A DNA stretch of 64,000 nt from Terriglobia bacterium (lineage in GTDB: Bacteria; Acidobacteriota; Terriglobia; JAIQFV01): the NCBI GenBank assembly GCA_028716525.1, contig JAQUPQ010000003.1, forward strand, positions 1 through 64,000, written 5' to 3'. The notes below the pieces were generated by a model. That model made no database searches. It saw nothing but the letters and a program-made list of their open reading frames with translations, and was not told the origin of the DNA. Shown here one piece after another: positions 45,620 through 53,799 of this stretch. Position numbers and translations under genes: made by a program. The stretch's first letter is position 1. The number at the start of each line of letters is the position of its first letter.

Positions 45620-45753
45620 GGATGGCTTCCTTTCTTGGTGTCCATTGAGCCCCCGATTCTAATCACCCCTGGCCGGGCTTTCAAGAGGAAAGCGTCATCG
45701 AAGACCCGATCCGCAAAAACAGCCGCCGTGGATCGGGCGCGTTCATCAAAACT

Positions 45754-46671
45754 TTAAAACCCGAGCTTTTGAAACCCGTCTGCCGGAATCGAAAGGGTAG
45801 AAGCCAAATCGGGATGAATCATGACGGCCATCATTTCCAAACTGTCCACGATGCGCGGGCCGGGGCGGCTGAAGTATTGATTCCCATCGGCCACAAAGAT
45901 CCGTCCCTGGCGTACGGCGGGAAGCCGATTCCATGCCTCGATGTTTTTCAACAGGGGCGTCTCGCGCAACGTCCGTTCGATCGAGAAACCGCAACAACTG
46001 ACCACCACGATTTCGGGCGCAAACGATTCAATCTCTTCCCAGGTCAGGCGACGAGAGGGTTTCTTGAATTGGGCCAGGCGATCCACCCCGCCGGCGATTT
46101 CCACCAGTTCACCGTTCCAGTGTCCCCCGCAAAACGGCGGGTCGATCCACTCCATCAATAAGGTCCGGGGGTGATTGTTAAACCGTGCAACGGCCTCGCG
46201 CACCCGGTCGATGCGGCCCTTCAGATCTTGAACCAGCTTCTCGGCGCGCTCCTGGCGTCCCGTCAATTGCCCCACCGTCAGAATGTTTTCGAGAATATCG
46301 TTCAAGCAGGTCGGCTCCAGATTGACTACCGTGGGAGACGACCGCAATCCTTTGACGGCATCGCGGACATACTCGTAGGAGACCGCACACACGTCACACA
46401 ACTGCTGGGTCAGGATCACATCGGGCTGAACTTTTTGCAGAAGATCAAAATCCAGATCGTAAATGCTGCCGCTCTCATGCAGTGTGCTGGATACGAGCGT
46501 GTCGATTTCGTGGCTGGATAGGTTCGAGTCTACTCGCGCCCGGGTCATCTTGGGTTTATTCATTGCCTCCGGAGGAAAATCACACTCGTGCGATACGGCC
46601 ACCAACTCGTCACCGAGCCCGAGGGCGTAAACGATTTCCGTGCTGCTGGGAAGCAGCGAAGCGATTTTCAT
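45754..46671 (-). CDS. BtuF-like (cobalamin-binding) ABC substrate-binding protein without signal peptide
   Basis: 305 residues. MKIASLLPSSTEIVYALGLGD at the very N terminus is the start of a mature BtuF/FepB-type fold; DVILTQQLCDVCAVSY and SRPGPRIVDSLEMMA follow the family. There is no signal peptide or lipobox, so as read it is cytoplasmic, unlike BtuF at 52609. No upstream in-frame start would add one. Downstream of the BtuB-like receptor in the cobalamin locus, so a B12-related intracellular role is likely but unproved. Confidence 0.8.
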   Translation of the reverse strand: MKIASLLPSSTEIVYALGLGDELVAVSHECDFPPEAMNKPKMTRARVDSNLSSHEIDTLVSSTLHESGSIYDLDFDLLQKVQPDVILTQQLCDVCAVSYEYVRDAVKGLRSSPTVVNLEPTCLNDILENILTVGQLTGRQERAEKLVQDLKGRIDRVREAVARFNNHPRTLLMEWIDPPFCGGHWNGELVEIAGGVDRLAQFKKPSRRLTWEEIESFAPEIVVVSCCGFSIERTLRETPLLKNIEAWNRLPAVRQGRIFVADGNQYFSRPGPRIVDSLEMMAVMIHPDLASTLSIPADGFQKLGF

Positions 46672-46801
46672 AAGATCGACAGAATTATTTCATTCTCGAC
46701 TCGGCAGACGGGTTGAGAAAAGCATAACCGCTTTCGAAAAGCGGGATGGCCCCTCGGGCCGGTTCATCCCAAGGGTTCTGCTCTCTTGTACAATCTCGTG
46801 C

Positions 46802-46963
46802 TCATTGGGATTTTGAAGAGCGCTTCTTTTTTCGGTGGTATCCACCCCTGGGTCCAAGCCGTCCTTCGCGCCCCATGTTCATGGCCTCGGCAACCGCCTG
46901 TTTTTCCGGAACTCCTTCATGCCGGAGTTTTTTGATTTTTTTCGAAACGCGATCGTTTGCCAT
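46802..46963 (-). CDS. Small basic conserved-looking protein (53 aa)
   Basis: From ATG 46963, with AGGA about 8 nt upstream, the frame reads MANDRVSKKIKKLRHEGVPE, then KQAVAEAMNMGREGRLG, PRGGYHRKKKRSSKSQ and TGA at 46802-46804. KLRxEGxPxKQAVAxAxxM followed by GRLGPRGGY is a pattern I associate with short conserved bacterial proteins related to DUF6496. It is very basic. Function unknown. It fills the gap between the BtuF-like gene and the receptor. Confidence 0.55.
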   Translation of the reverse strand: MANDRVSKKIKKLRHEGVPEKQAVAEAMNMGREGRLGPRGGYHRKKKRSSKSQ

Positions 46964-47028
46964 AATTTTATCCTATCTCGCAAGAGGTTCTTGTTAACGT
47001 CTCAGGCATTCTCCCCCGCTTCCCAAGC

Positions 47029-49347
47029 CTATTTCAAGCTCCAACCCTTTTCTCCGCCCAATTGGATGCGAATGCCGGCCAGAAAGTTGAGTCGGTAAGC
47101 CGGGAAGCCCAACACTTCCTCATAACGCCGATTCAGGAAATTGTTAACTCGCGCGTACCCCGTCACTGCGTTCGTGAATTGATACGAACCGCCCACGTTG
47201 GCGTCGACATATCCGGTGCCATGAAAAAGGCAGGGCAATCCCAAGTCGCAGGCAAATGTTCCCAAGTTGGGCTCGACCTCCAGTGTCGGGCCGCGGAAAT
47301 AAGCATCTGCGGTCAGGGTCAAACGCTTCCGGGTCCAAGCCGCTTGCAGCGCGCCCGAGTGAGCCGGGCGGCGCAGCAGCGGGTCGCCGACCTTGAAGAT
47401 CGACTGAACGCGCCCCGGCGCCCCTGTCAACGAAAGAATTTCCGCGTGCAGGAAGGTGTACTGTCCGCTGAATCGCAGGCTTCGATTCGGTTGGACCGAC
47501 ACCACGCACTCCAGCCCCTGCGCCCGGGCGTTCCCCAAATTGTCGGAAGAGAAGGTGGACAGATTTCGAAGATCGCCGGTCAGCGTCACAATTTGATCTT
47601 TAAAATCATTGAAGAAGTAGGTCACATCCGCAACCACGCGGGTGTTCCACCAGGCCGTTTCCACACCGCCATCGAAACTCAAGGACCGCTCGGGCTTCAA
47701 CCGGGGATTGGAGGTAAACGCCAGCTCAAACCCATTGGGTTCTCGAATACCGGTGCCGAACGAGCCGTGAAGCTTGGCGTGACTAAAACCACTGCCGGTC
47801 GCCGGGGAGCGCAAAAAATAGGCCGCTGAAACTTTTGGATTTACTGAAACGATCCCGGAAGGCGAAATCGCCTGATCATGAGAAAAGGGTACGGCCGGAA
47901 TGCCATCCGTTCGAAAATTTTCAATACGCAGCCCCGCGGTAATAAACAACCGCTGCTGCCAATTCCACCGGTTCTCGGCGAAATATCCGAAATCATTGCG
48001 CCTCAGTGCAAAGATGGCTCCCGACGGTTCCGCCACAAAGCTGTTGAAAAATCGCTCGTGTTGGTATTCAAACCCGAACGCCAGCACATCATGGGGTGAT
48101 ATCAAGACGTTGGTTTCGCTTCGAAGTCCGGCCCGAAGATTGTCGGTGAACGAATCGCCGAAGATCGGACTGATAAAACGAAAGTTGTTTGAAACGACGC
48201 TGGATTCCAGGCGTTCCCGAATTTTCGGGGAAAACTCATGCTCCAAATAACCGCCGGTGGCGTAATTGTTATTTTTGTCCCGGGAAAACAGATCCAATCC
48301 AAAAAAAGTCTGATCGGGGTCGCTCCCGTAAGCGCCCGGCACCCCGGAATCGTTGGCATTGGCGTTGAAATTCAATCCCAGGCGGGTTCGCTCGGAAATT
48401 TCCCGCGACAGATGCGCGAAGAGGTTCTGGTTGCGGTAGTTGTCGTTGAAATTGGCGCCTTCGCTCTGGAGCCGGGAAAGATTCAAATCCCAATCAAAGC
48501 CGCGGTTCAAACCGTTGGCGCCGAAGGCGAACCGCCGCATTTCAAAGCTTCCTCCTTCACTTTGAAACGTCACGGCCGGAGCCCCCTCGCCGTGCGGGGT
48601 CACGATGTTGATGGTGGCGCCGATGGCTTCCGATCCGTACAAGGCACTTTGCGGCCCACGCACGACTTCAATGGATTGGACATCGTCTGCGGTCAAGTGA
48701 GCAAAATCGAATCCCAGACCGCCACCAAAATCGTTGAGTTTGATCCCATCCAGCAAAACCAAATCGTAATTGGAGTTTCCACCGCGCGCAAACATGGAAG
48801 TGACTCCACCCCGCCGCCCGGCATCACTGACCGCCAGCCCGGGAATCTGCCTCACGATATCGGACACCAATTGCGCGGCTTGTTGATCCAACTCCTCCTT
48901 CGAAATCACCGTCATGGAACTCCCCACTTGCGTGATCGGTTGATCTGACAAGGAGGCCGACACCACAACGGAATCATTTCGGCCGCTGAGCCGAAGCTTG
49001 ATCTCCAGGGTTTTGGCTTCACCCGGGCGAACGGGATCCACCAGAATGGTCCCTGAGGTAAATCCCGGTTTGTTCACGACCAATTGATAGGACCGCCGGG
49101 GAGAAATAGCACAGCGAAAGTAACCTTGAGAGTTGGTGGTGGTGGTGACCCGAGTTCCCAATTGATCGATGCAATCCACGGCCGCACCGGGAACCACGGC
49201 ACCCGTCAAATCCTTGACTGTCCCGTCAATGGCGCTTCCCGGAGCCGCGCTGGTTTTTACGGTGAGAGAACAAACCCCCAGCAAGATCCCCAAACCCAGA
49301 ACTACCTTGAGACCGAGTCGACGGTGTCGTACGCATGTACTGTTCAT
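47029..49347 (-). CDS. btuB: TonB-dependent outer-membrane receptor, BtuB-like
   Basis: 772 residues, AAAGGAG 5 nt before the ATG. Signal peptide about 1-34; a carboxypeptidase-regulatory-like domain (about 38-125, GTVKDLTGAVVPGAAV); TonB box region and plug (about 140-255, MTVISKEELDQQAAQ, VRGPQSALYGSEAIG, ATINIVTPHG); 22-strand barrel ending in an aromatic-basic tail. Vitamin B12 is the likely substrate because a cobalamin riboswitch lies directly upstream and btuFCD beyond it; the sequence alone does not fix the ligand. Confidence 0.85.
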   Translation of the reverse strand: MNSTCVRHRRLGLKVVLGLGILLGVCSLTVKTSAAPGSAIDGTVKDLTGAVVPGAAVDCIDQLGTRVTTTTNSQGYFRCAISPRRSYQLVVNKPGFTSGTILVDPVRPGEAKTLEIKLRLSGRNDSVVVSASLSDQPITQVGSSMTVISKEELDQQAAQLVSDIVRQIPGLAVSDAGRRGGVTSMFARGGNSNYDLVLLDGIKLNDFGGGLGFDFAHLTADDVQSIEVVRGPQSALYGSEAIGATINIVTPHGEGAPAVTFQSEGGSFEMRRFAFGANGLNRGFDWDLNLSRLQSEGANFNDNYRNQNLFAHLSREISERTRLGLNFNANANDSGVPGAYGSDPDQTFFGLDLFSRDKNNNYATGGYLEHEFSPKIRERLESSVVSNNFRFISPIFGDSFTDNLRAGLRSETNVLISPHDVLAFGFEYQHERFFNSFVAEPSGAIFALRRNDFGYFAENRWNWQQRLFITAGLRIENFRTDGIPAVPFSHDQAISPSGIVSVNPKVSAAYFLRSPATGSGFSHAKLHGSFGTGIREPNGFELAFTSNPRLKPERSLSFDGGVETAWWNTRVVADVTYFFNDFKDQIVTLTGDLRNLSTFSSDNLGNARAQGLECVVSVQPNRSLRFSGQYTFLHAEILSLTGAPGRVQSIFKVGDPLLRRPAHSGALQAAWTRKRLTLTADAYFRGPTLEVEPNLGTFACDLGLPCLFHGTGYVDANVGGSYQFTNAVTGYARVNNFLNRRYEEVLGFPAYRLNFLAGIRIQLGGEKGWSLK

Positions 49348-49353
49348 GTTTTT

Positions 49354-49372
49354 CTCCTTTGCCCTCGAAAGG
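49354..49372 (-). promoter_or_regulatory. Hairpin that can mask the btuB ribosome-binding site
   Basis: On the minus strand CCTTT (49372-49368) can pair with AAAGG (49360-49356), the core of the AAAGGAG ribosome-binding site. A second small stem, CCGTTC/GAACGG, lies just upstream (49373-49388). This fits a translational expression platform for the adjacent riboswitch, by inference. Confidence 0.4.
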
Positions 49373-49399
49373 CCGTTCGAATGAACGGTGTTTTAGTTT

Positions 49400-49558
49400 T
49401 GTCACCGGCCCGATCTCCTGACTTGAGGGCGCCGCAGTTGTTTTCGCCTTCCCGCCGGAAAACTTTGGAGCCGGCAGTGACGAAAACCGGAATTGAACCC
49501 TCATACAGTTGCGGGGCAGTCGCCGCTTTTCACGGCGTTCCCGAACCGATGACGTGAT
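49400..49558 (-). promoter_or_regulatory. Cobalamin riboswitch upstream of btuB
   Basis: The minus strand shows GGGAACGCCGTGAAAAGCGG, then GACTGCCCCGCAACTGT and, at the 3' end, the B12 box AAGTCAGGAGATCGGGCC (about 49404-49425). These are the conserved parts of the cobalamin aptamer. The 3' end is about 50 nt from the start codon. Confidence 0.93.
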
Positions 49559-49560
49559 TT

Positions 49561-49801
49561 CAGACATCAGACATCAGACCCAAGACCAAAGACCCAAGAC
49601 CCGAAACTTAAAACTGGAACCATAGAAGAGCAGCTTTCCGATAAAACTTTTGGATGATTCGATTGATGAGATTTGAGATGGCACTTATTTCCTTCAGTCA
49701 AGAATCAAGAATTGTCCTCAAGGATCGACTCTTAATATCTGCTCTTAGTCTTGGGTCCTGGGTCTTGTGTCTTGGGTCTCTCTTCCCGGGTCTTGGTTCT
49801 C
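49561..49801. repeat. Inverted AGACCCA heptad arrays between btuB and the DUF71 gene
   Basis: Left half 49561-49616: CAGACAT, CAGACAT, CAGACCC, AAGACCA, AAGACCC, AAGACCC, GAAACTT, AAAACTG. Right half 49746-49801 in the opposite orientation: TAGTCTT, GGGTCCT, GGGTCTT, GTGTCTT, GGGTCTC, TCTTCCC, GGGTCTT, GGTTCTC. Strict 7-bp register. The right half ends 4 nt from the stop codon of the DUF71 gene, and the left half abuts the btuB riboswitch. Confidence 0.88.
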
Positions 49802-49805
49802 TCTC

Positions 49806-50477
49806 TCATTCTTCCGGAATCAAATCGCAGTAATAGAATCGTTCATCCCGCAAGGTGATTTCACCCTTGCGCCAGGCGATGCGTTTCTGGAGGTTGGGGC
49901 CGGCATATACAAAGGAGTGAAACTCTCCATTCTCTCCGCACGGATCCACGCCTTCCGGAAGATCTGACAAGAAAGCCGCATCGAATTCGCGACCGACAAA
50001 CGTTCCATCCAGTGCCTTCGAATCGACACAGCTGATTACGGTGTGGAACCCGGCGGCGAAAAACGATTCCGCCAGATCGTGTGTGTTCCGTTTCCAGATG
50101 GGGAATATGCCGCGCATCCCGATTTTTGCAAGGTTGGTTTCACGGTACTGGCGCAAGTCTTCCAGAAAGATATCGCCGAAGGCCACCGACTGTATTCCTC
50201 TTTGCGAGTATTTTTCGAGCAGCGCTTGCATTTTGGATTCATATTCCCGGTTGTCGGCTTGGGGAGTGATCCAGACGATTTCCAAAGGAATTCCCAGGGA
50301 GGCCGCTTGTTGCTCCAACAGCGTTCGCCGGACCCCATGCATGCTGATGCGGTCGTATTTCTCTGTGACGGTCGTAATGAGAGCGGCAATCTCGTACCGG
50401 CCGGAGCGTTGCAACTCAAAAAGGGAATAGGCGCTGTCCTTCCCACCGCTCCATGATAAGAGAATTTTTTCCTTCAC
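49806..50477 (-). CDS. DUF71/COG2102 PP-loop ATPase (Dph6-like), B12-associated
   Basis: 223 residues. N-terminal PP-loop LSWSGGKDSAYSL (SGGKDS), a middle ESKMQALLEKYSQRGI and a C-terminal VDPCGENGEFHSFVY, the family signature. In eukaryotes and archaea Dph6 amidates diphthine; a bacterial branch has been predicted from gene neighbourhood to act in B12 salvage (de Crecy-Lagard and co-workers). Its position directly after btuD in a riboswitch-controlled operon agrees with that prediction. Cytoplasmic. Confidence 0.87.
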   Translation of the reverse strand: MKEKILLSWSGGKDSAYSLFELQRSGRYEIAALITTVTEKYDRISMHGVRRTLLEQQAASLGIPLEIVWITPQADNREYESKMQALLEKYSQRGIQSVAFGDIFLEDLRQYRETNLAKIGMRGIFPIWKRNTHDLAESFFAAGFHTVISCVDSKALDGTFVGREFDAAFLSDLPEGVDPCGENGEFHSFVYAGPNLQKRIAWRKGEITLRDERFYYCDLIPEE

Positions 50478-50525
50478 ATTGTCCTCCGATCACCCGCAAC
50501 ATCTCGCCAATGCCTCGGCGAATCG

Positions 50526-51398
50526 CTAATCAACGCTCTCGTGATGCGAACTCGCCGATCGATCGCTTTTTCTCAAAGGAGTAATTCGACACGCGCCGGT
50601 CACAGGATTTTGATCGACCAATAATTCTGAATCAAACACCTGGTGCAACCGCTCTTCTGTCATGACCTCGGCGGGTGAACCGAACGCCAGGGAATTGCCG
50701 TTCTTCAGCAACAGAACCTTGTGAGCAAACTCGGAGGCCAAATTCAGCTCGTGCGTTACCATGACGACCAAAAGGCCTTGTTCTCGAGTCAGGCGGTCCA
50801 CCAGCTCCAACAACTCAATTTGAAACGCCACATCGAGGTTGATCGTGGGTTCATCCAACAACAGCAAACGTGGTTGTTGAGCCAGCGCGCGCGCCAGGAT
50901 GACCCGTTGGCGCTCACCGCCTGAGAGTTCGTTCATCCAGCGACGCTCGAAAGGCGCGGCGCGAGTCATCTGCAGCGCCTGATGAACGATTTCGAGGTCT
51001 TCCGCACCGGCCAATTGCAACCCCTCCACAAAGGGATGCCGCGCCATGAGGCAATATTCCAAGACCGTCATCGGGAAATGCAGGGCGCTTTCCTGTGCCA
51101 CGACGGCAACCTGTCGAGCCCTTTGACGGCCTTTCATGGAGTGAATAGAAACGCCGTCCAGGTGCACGACGCCGGCATCCGGTTTCGAATAACCGCTGAT
51201 AATTTTCAGGAGAGTTGATTTTCCGGAACCGTTGGGTCCCAAAATCCCGGTCAAGGTGCCTGTAGTCCCTTCAAAGGAAACCGGAGACAGCCGAAAATTT
51301 CCCTGTCGCAACGCAACCTCTCGAACCTCCAACCGAAGATCGCCGGGTGGATTCGAGGGTGGGGTCATTCCAACGGGATTTTTAGTTGCCGAATTCAT
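50526..51398 (-). CDS. btuD: ABC transporter ATPase for cobalamin/iron-complex uptake
   Basis: 290 residues from ATG 51398, which overlaps the btuC stop as ATGA. Walker A LGPNGSGKSTLL, Q-loop VVAQES, signature LSGGERQRV, Walker B LLLLDEPTINLD and H-loop VTHEL. The frame continues upstream inside btuC, but that part is a shadow. Powers the BtuFC importer. Whether the substrate is cobalamin rather than an iron chelate rests on the riboswitch. Confidence 0.9.
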   Translation of the reverse strand: MNSATKNPVGMTPPSNPPGDLRLEVREVALRQGNFRLSPVSFEGTTGTLTGILGPNGSGKSTLLKIISGYSKPDAGVVHLDGVSIHSMKGRQRARQVAVVAQESALHFPMTVLEYCLMARHPFVEGLQLAGAEDLEIVHQALQMTRAAPFERRWMNELSGGERQRVILARALAQQPRLLLLDEPTINLDVAFQIELLELVDRLTREQGLLVVMVTHELNLASEFAHKVLLLKNGNSLAFGSPAEVMTEERLHQVFDSELLVDQNPVTGACRITPLRKSDRSASSHHESVD

Positions 51399-52411
51399 TG
51401 CTCCACCCGGTCTCTTCGCAATAAATAAATGAATACCGGAGCACCGGCGAGTGCCGTAATGGCCCCCACAGGCAATTCGATGGGAGCGGCCACACTTCGG
51501 GCGATCAAGTCTGCGGTCACGGTCAGCATAGCGCCCACCAAGGCGCTCGCCGGAATCAACAAACGGTAATCGTTTCCGAAAAGAAGCCGCACGAGGTGCG
51601 GCACAATCAATCCCACAAAACCGATGGATCCGCTGACGGAAACAGCCAACCCCGTCAGCAGCGCCGATAACACAAACACACCTCGCCGCACCCATTCCAC
51701 GTTCACTCCCAGATGCGTGGCTTCACGATCGCCGATCAGCATGACATTGAGGCTGCCCGCCAGACGGTAAATCAAAAACACGCTCGCCAATGCTGCGATC
51801 GCGACCCACTTCAAATAGGGAACATGCACGCCGGAAAAATCGCCCATTAACCAGAATGTCGCTTCCCGTAATTGATGACCGCTCATGAAGGGTTCGAGAA
51901 AGATGATAATCGAAGAGAAAAACGAAGCCGCGATGATGCCGGCCAGAATCAAGGTGTGGGGAGAGGTCTTTCCGCTGCGGCTCCCCAGCGAATACACCAG
52001 AAAAATGGTGATCAAACCTCCGATGAAAGCAGCGATGGGAAGAGGTAGAGGAATGAATCTCGAAAAGGCAATCGACAAGATGGCCGCAAGCGCGGCGCCG
52101 CTCGAGACTCCCAGCACATGCGGATCGGCCAAAGGATTTCGCAACAAGGCTTGGAAGCCCGCACCTGCGACCGCCAGCGACATTCCCACCAGCATGGCCA
52201 GGTAAATCCGCGGCAATCGCAATCCAAAAAGAATGACCGCGACGTCTGAAGGCAGGGGTTGATGAGGAAAGAACCTTCCCAAGACCAGGCTGACGACCTG
52301 CATGAAGGGAATGCGAGTGCTGCCGATGGACAAGGCCAAAGCGCCGGTCACCATCAGCAACACGACCAGTAACAGGAGCGCCGAAGCTATTTTTTTCTTA
52401 GTAAGCACCAT
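51395..52411 (-). CDS. btuC: FecCD-family ABC permease, cobalamin type
   Basis: 338 residues, about ten membrane segments. RLPRIYLAMLVGMSLAVAGAGFQ, NPLADPHVLGVSSGAALAA and GFVGLIVPHLVRLLFGNDYR are hallmarks of the BtuC/FecCD family. Forms the inner-membrane channel of the B12 importer. Follows btuF after an intergenic repeat of about 200 nt and overlaps btuD. Confidence 0.92.
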   Translation of the reverse strand: MVLTKKKIASALLLLVVLLMVTGALALSIGSTRIPFMQVVSLVLGRFFPHQPLPSDVAVILFGLRLPRIYLAMLVGMSLAVAGAGFQALLRNPLADPHVLGVSSGAALAAILSIAFSRFIPLPLPIAAFIGGLITIFLVYSLGSRSGKTSPHTLILAGIIAASFFSSIIIFLEPFMSGHQLREATFWLMGDFSGVHVPYLKWVAIAALASVFLIYRLAGSLNVMLIGDREATHLGVNVEWVRRGVFVLSALLTGLAVSVSGSIGFVGLIVPHLVRLLFGNDYRLLIPASALVGAMLTVTADLIARSVAAPIELPVGAITALAGAPVFIYLLRRDRVEQ

Positions 52412-52451
52412 TAACTCGCTTGATTCGGAAATCCAAACCGGAACAATTCAC

Positions 52452-52592
52452 CGCAGAGACGCAGAGAACGCAGAGCAAACGCAGAGACAAATGACGGATC
52501 AAAAACAAGCACTCGCGTGTCTTGAATAATTCCAATATTGAACATCCACAAGATCTCTGCGCAATCCCCGCGACCTCTGCGTCTCTGCGGTG
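52452..52592. repeat. Inverted CGCAGAG repeats between btuF and btuC
   Basis: CGCAGAG occurs four times at 52452-52486 (spacings 8, 9 and 11 nt) and the complement CTCTGCG three times at 52554-52592. The halves face each other around about 67 nt. The right half begins 17 nt after the btuF stop. Similar text-like CACAGAGAC repeats are common in other genomes; the period here is looser than in the other families. Confidence 0.75.
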
Positions 52593-52608
52593 AGTTCTTC
52601 CCGACTCC

Positions 52609-53583
52609 TCATTTCCCTTCCGGATGCAAAATCTTCGAAATCTCCTCCAAGGCATCAAACAATCGCGGGCTGGGGTGATTGGCGTCATCCTGGACCTCAT
52701 ATACCTTTTGTGTGCGCACCGCCGTCGTTGAGTCCCAACCCGCCCACTGTTTCAATTGCTTCGATACCGGCAGTCCTTCATTGCTGCGAGGTATCAAAAT
52801 GACTTCGGGATCGCGCCGCACGATTTCTTCCAACGACATCTGGGCCCAATCCTGTTTGAGATCGGCGCTGATGGATTGTCCTCCGGCCAAAGTGATCAGG
52901 CTGGTGATAAAAGAATTTTTTCCCGGCACGCTGATGGGGTGGTACCACACCAGATACAGAACCCGCGGCCGGGGATGGCCTGCCACTCGACGGACCACGG
53001 CGTCGCGACGCGCCTCCAGCGATCGTACGACTTCGACCGCTTGCCCGCTCGTGCCCAGGAGCGCGCCCAGATCCTTCAAAGAACTCAAGACATCGTCCAA
53101 GCTGCGGGCGTGAACCCCGTACAACGGAATGTGAAAGCGCGCCAGCTGATCCGCGACCTCAATCTTGTTGATCTCCGGGGTTCCGATCACCAAATCCGGC
53201 CGCAGCGAAACAATCATCTCCACATTCGGATTAATGACTCCACCGATACTCGGCTTCCGGCGAACTTGCGGGGGATAATCACAGTAGTCCGTGCGCGCGA
53301 TCACGCGGTCACCGGCTCCCAACGCATAAAGCGTTTCCGTGACACTGGGGGCCAGAGAGACAATGCGGCGCGGGTTGGCAGGAACTTCCACTCTTCTTCC
53401 AGTCTCGTCGATGACCCAGCGGTTGGAAAAAGCGATTCCAATTGTTGCAGGTGTCAGAAGAAGCCAGAAAACAGAGATCAGAAGCCAGAAACGAGTGGCC
53501 CGTGGCCAATGAACAGGCGTCCGATTACACCTCACCTTCGTGTCATCGATTCTATGGACTTCACCAGTTCTGAAGAAATTCAA
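52609..53583 (-). CDS. btuF: Periplasmic cobalamin-binding protein of the BtuFCD importer
   Basis: 324 residues. Hydrophobic segment 31-52 (FWLLISVFWLLLTPATIGI) is a signal peptide or anchor; the mature BtuF fold starts RRIVSLAPSVTETLYALGAG, with ARTDYCDYPPQV and DLVIGTPEI. Binds B12 and hands it to BtuC. The first 20-odd residues look unlike protein and may not be translated; start uncertain. Bases coding about residues 26-43 form a 7-bp repeat. Preceded by a cobalamin riboswitch and terminator. Confidence 0.87.
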   Translation of the reverse strand: MNFFRTGEVHRIDDTKVRCNRTPVHWPRATRFWLLISVFWLLLTPATIGIAFSNRWVIDETGRRVEVPANPRRIVSLAPSVTETLYALGAGDRVIARTDYCDYPPQVRRKPSIGGVINPNVEMIVSLRPDLVIGTPEINKIEVADQLARFHIPLYGVHARSLDDVLSSLKDLGALLGTSGQAVEVVRSLEARRDAVVRRVAGHPRPRVLYLVWYHPISVPGKNSFITSLITLAGGQSISADLKQDWAQMSLEEIVRRDPEVILIPRSNEGLPVSKQLKQWAGWDSTTAVRTQKVYEVQDDANHPSPRLFDALEEISKILHPEGK

Positions 53584-53628
53584 TTAAGAATTCACCTCTT
53601 GCTTGCAGCCAGCGCAAATTCGTTCGCA

Positions 53629-53670
53629 CAAACAAAAACCCCGTGCGTCTTCCTTGGAAAGCGCACGGGG
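53629..53670 (-). terminator. Terminator in the btuF leader (riboswitch expression platform)
   Basis: On the minus strand a perfect 9-bp stem CCCCGTGCG/CGCACGGGG is followed by TTTTTGTTTG, 46 nt before the btuF ATG and about 130 nt after the aptamer. This is the layout of transcriptional control by the riboswitch. Confidence 0.8.
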
Positions 53671-53765
53671 CAAAAACTTGTCCACGGGCTCCTTTTTCGC
53701 GAAGAGCGCTACGTTTGACGATTAAGACCCGGACGCCAGACTGCCCACCCAAACCTCTTCGTTTC

Positions 53766-53793
53766 GGGTCTCGGGTCTTTGGTCCTGGATCTT
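53766..53793. repeat. Single AGACCCA-family heptad array inside the btuF leader
   Basis: GGGTCTC, GGGTCTT, TGGTCCT, GGATCTT on a 7-bp register, directly 3' of the aptamer on the minus strand. A lone AAGACCCG at about 53724-53731 could pair with it. Same family as at 49561-49801, next to the other B12 riboswitch. Confidence 0.65.
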
Positions 53794-53799
53794 CTATTG

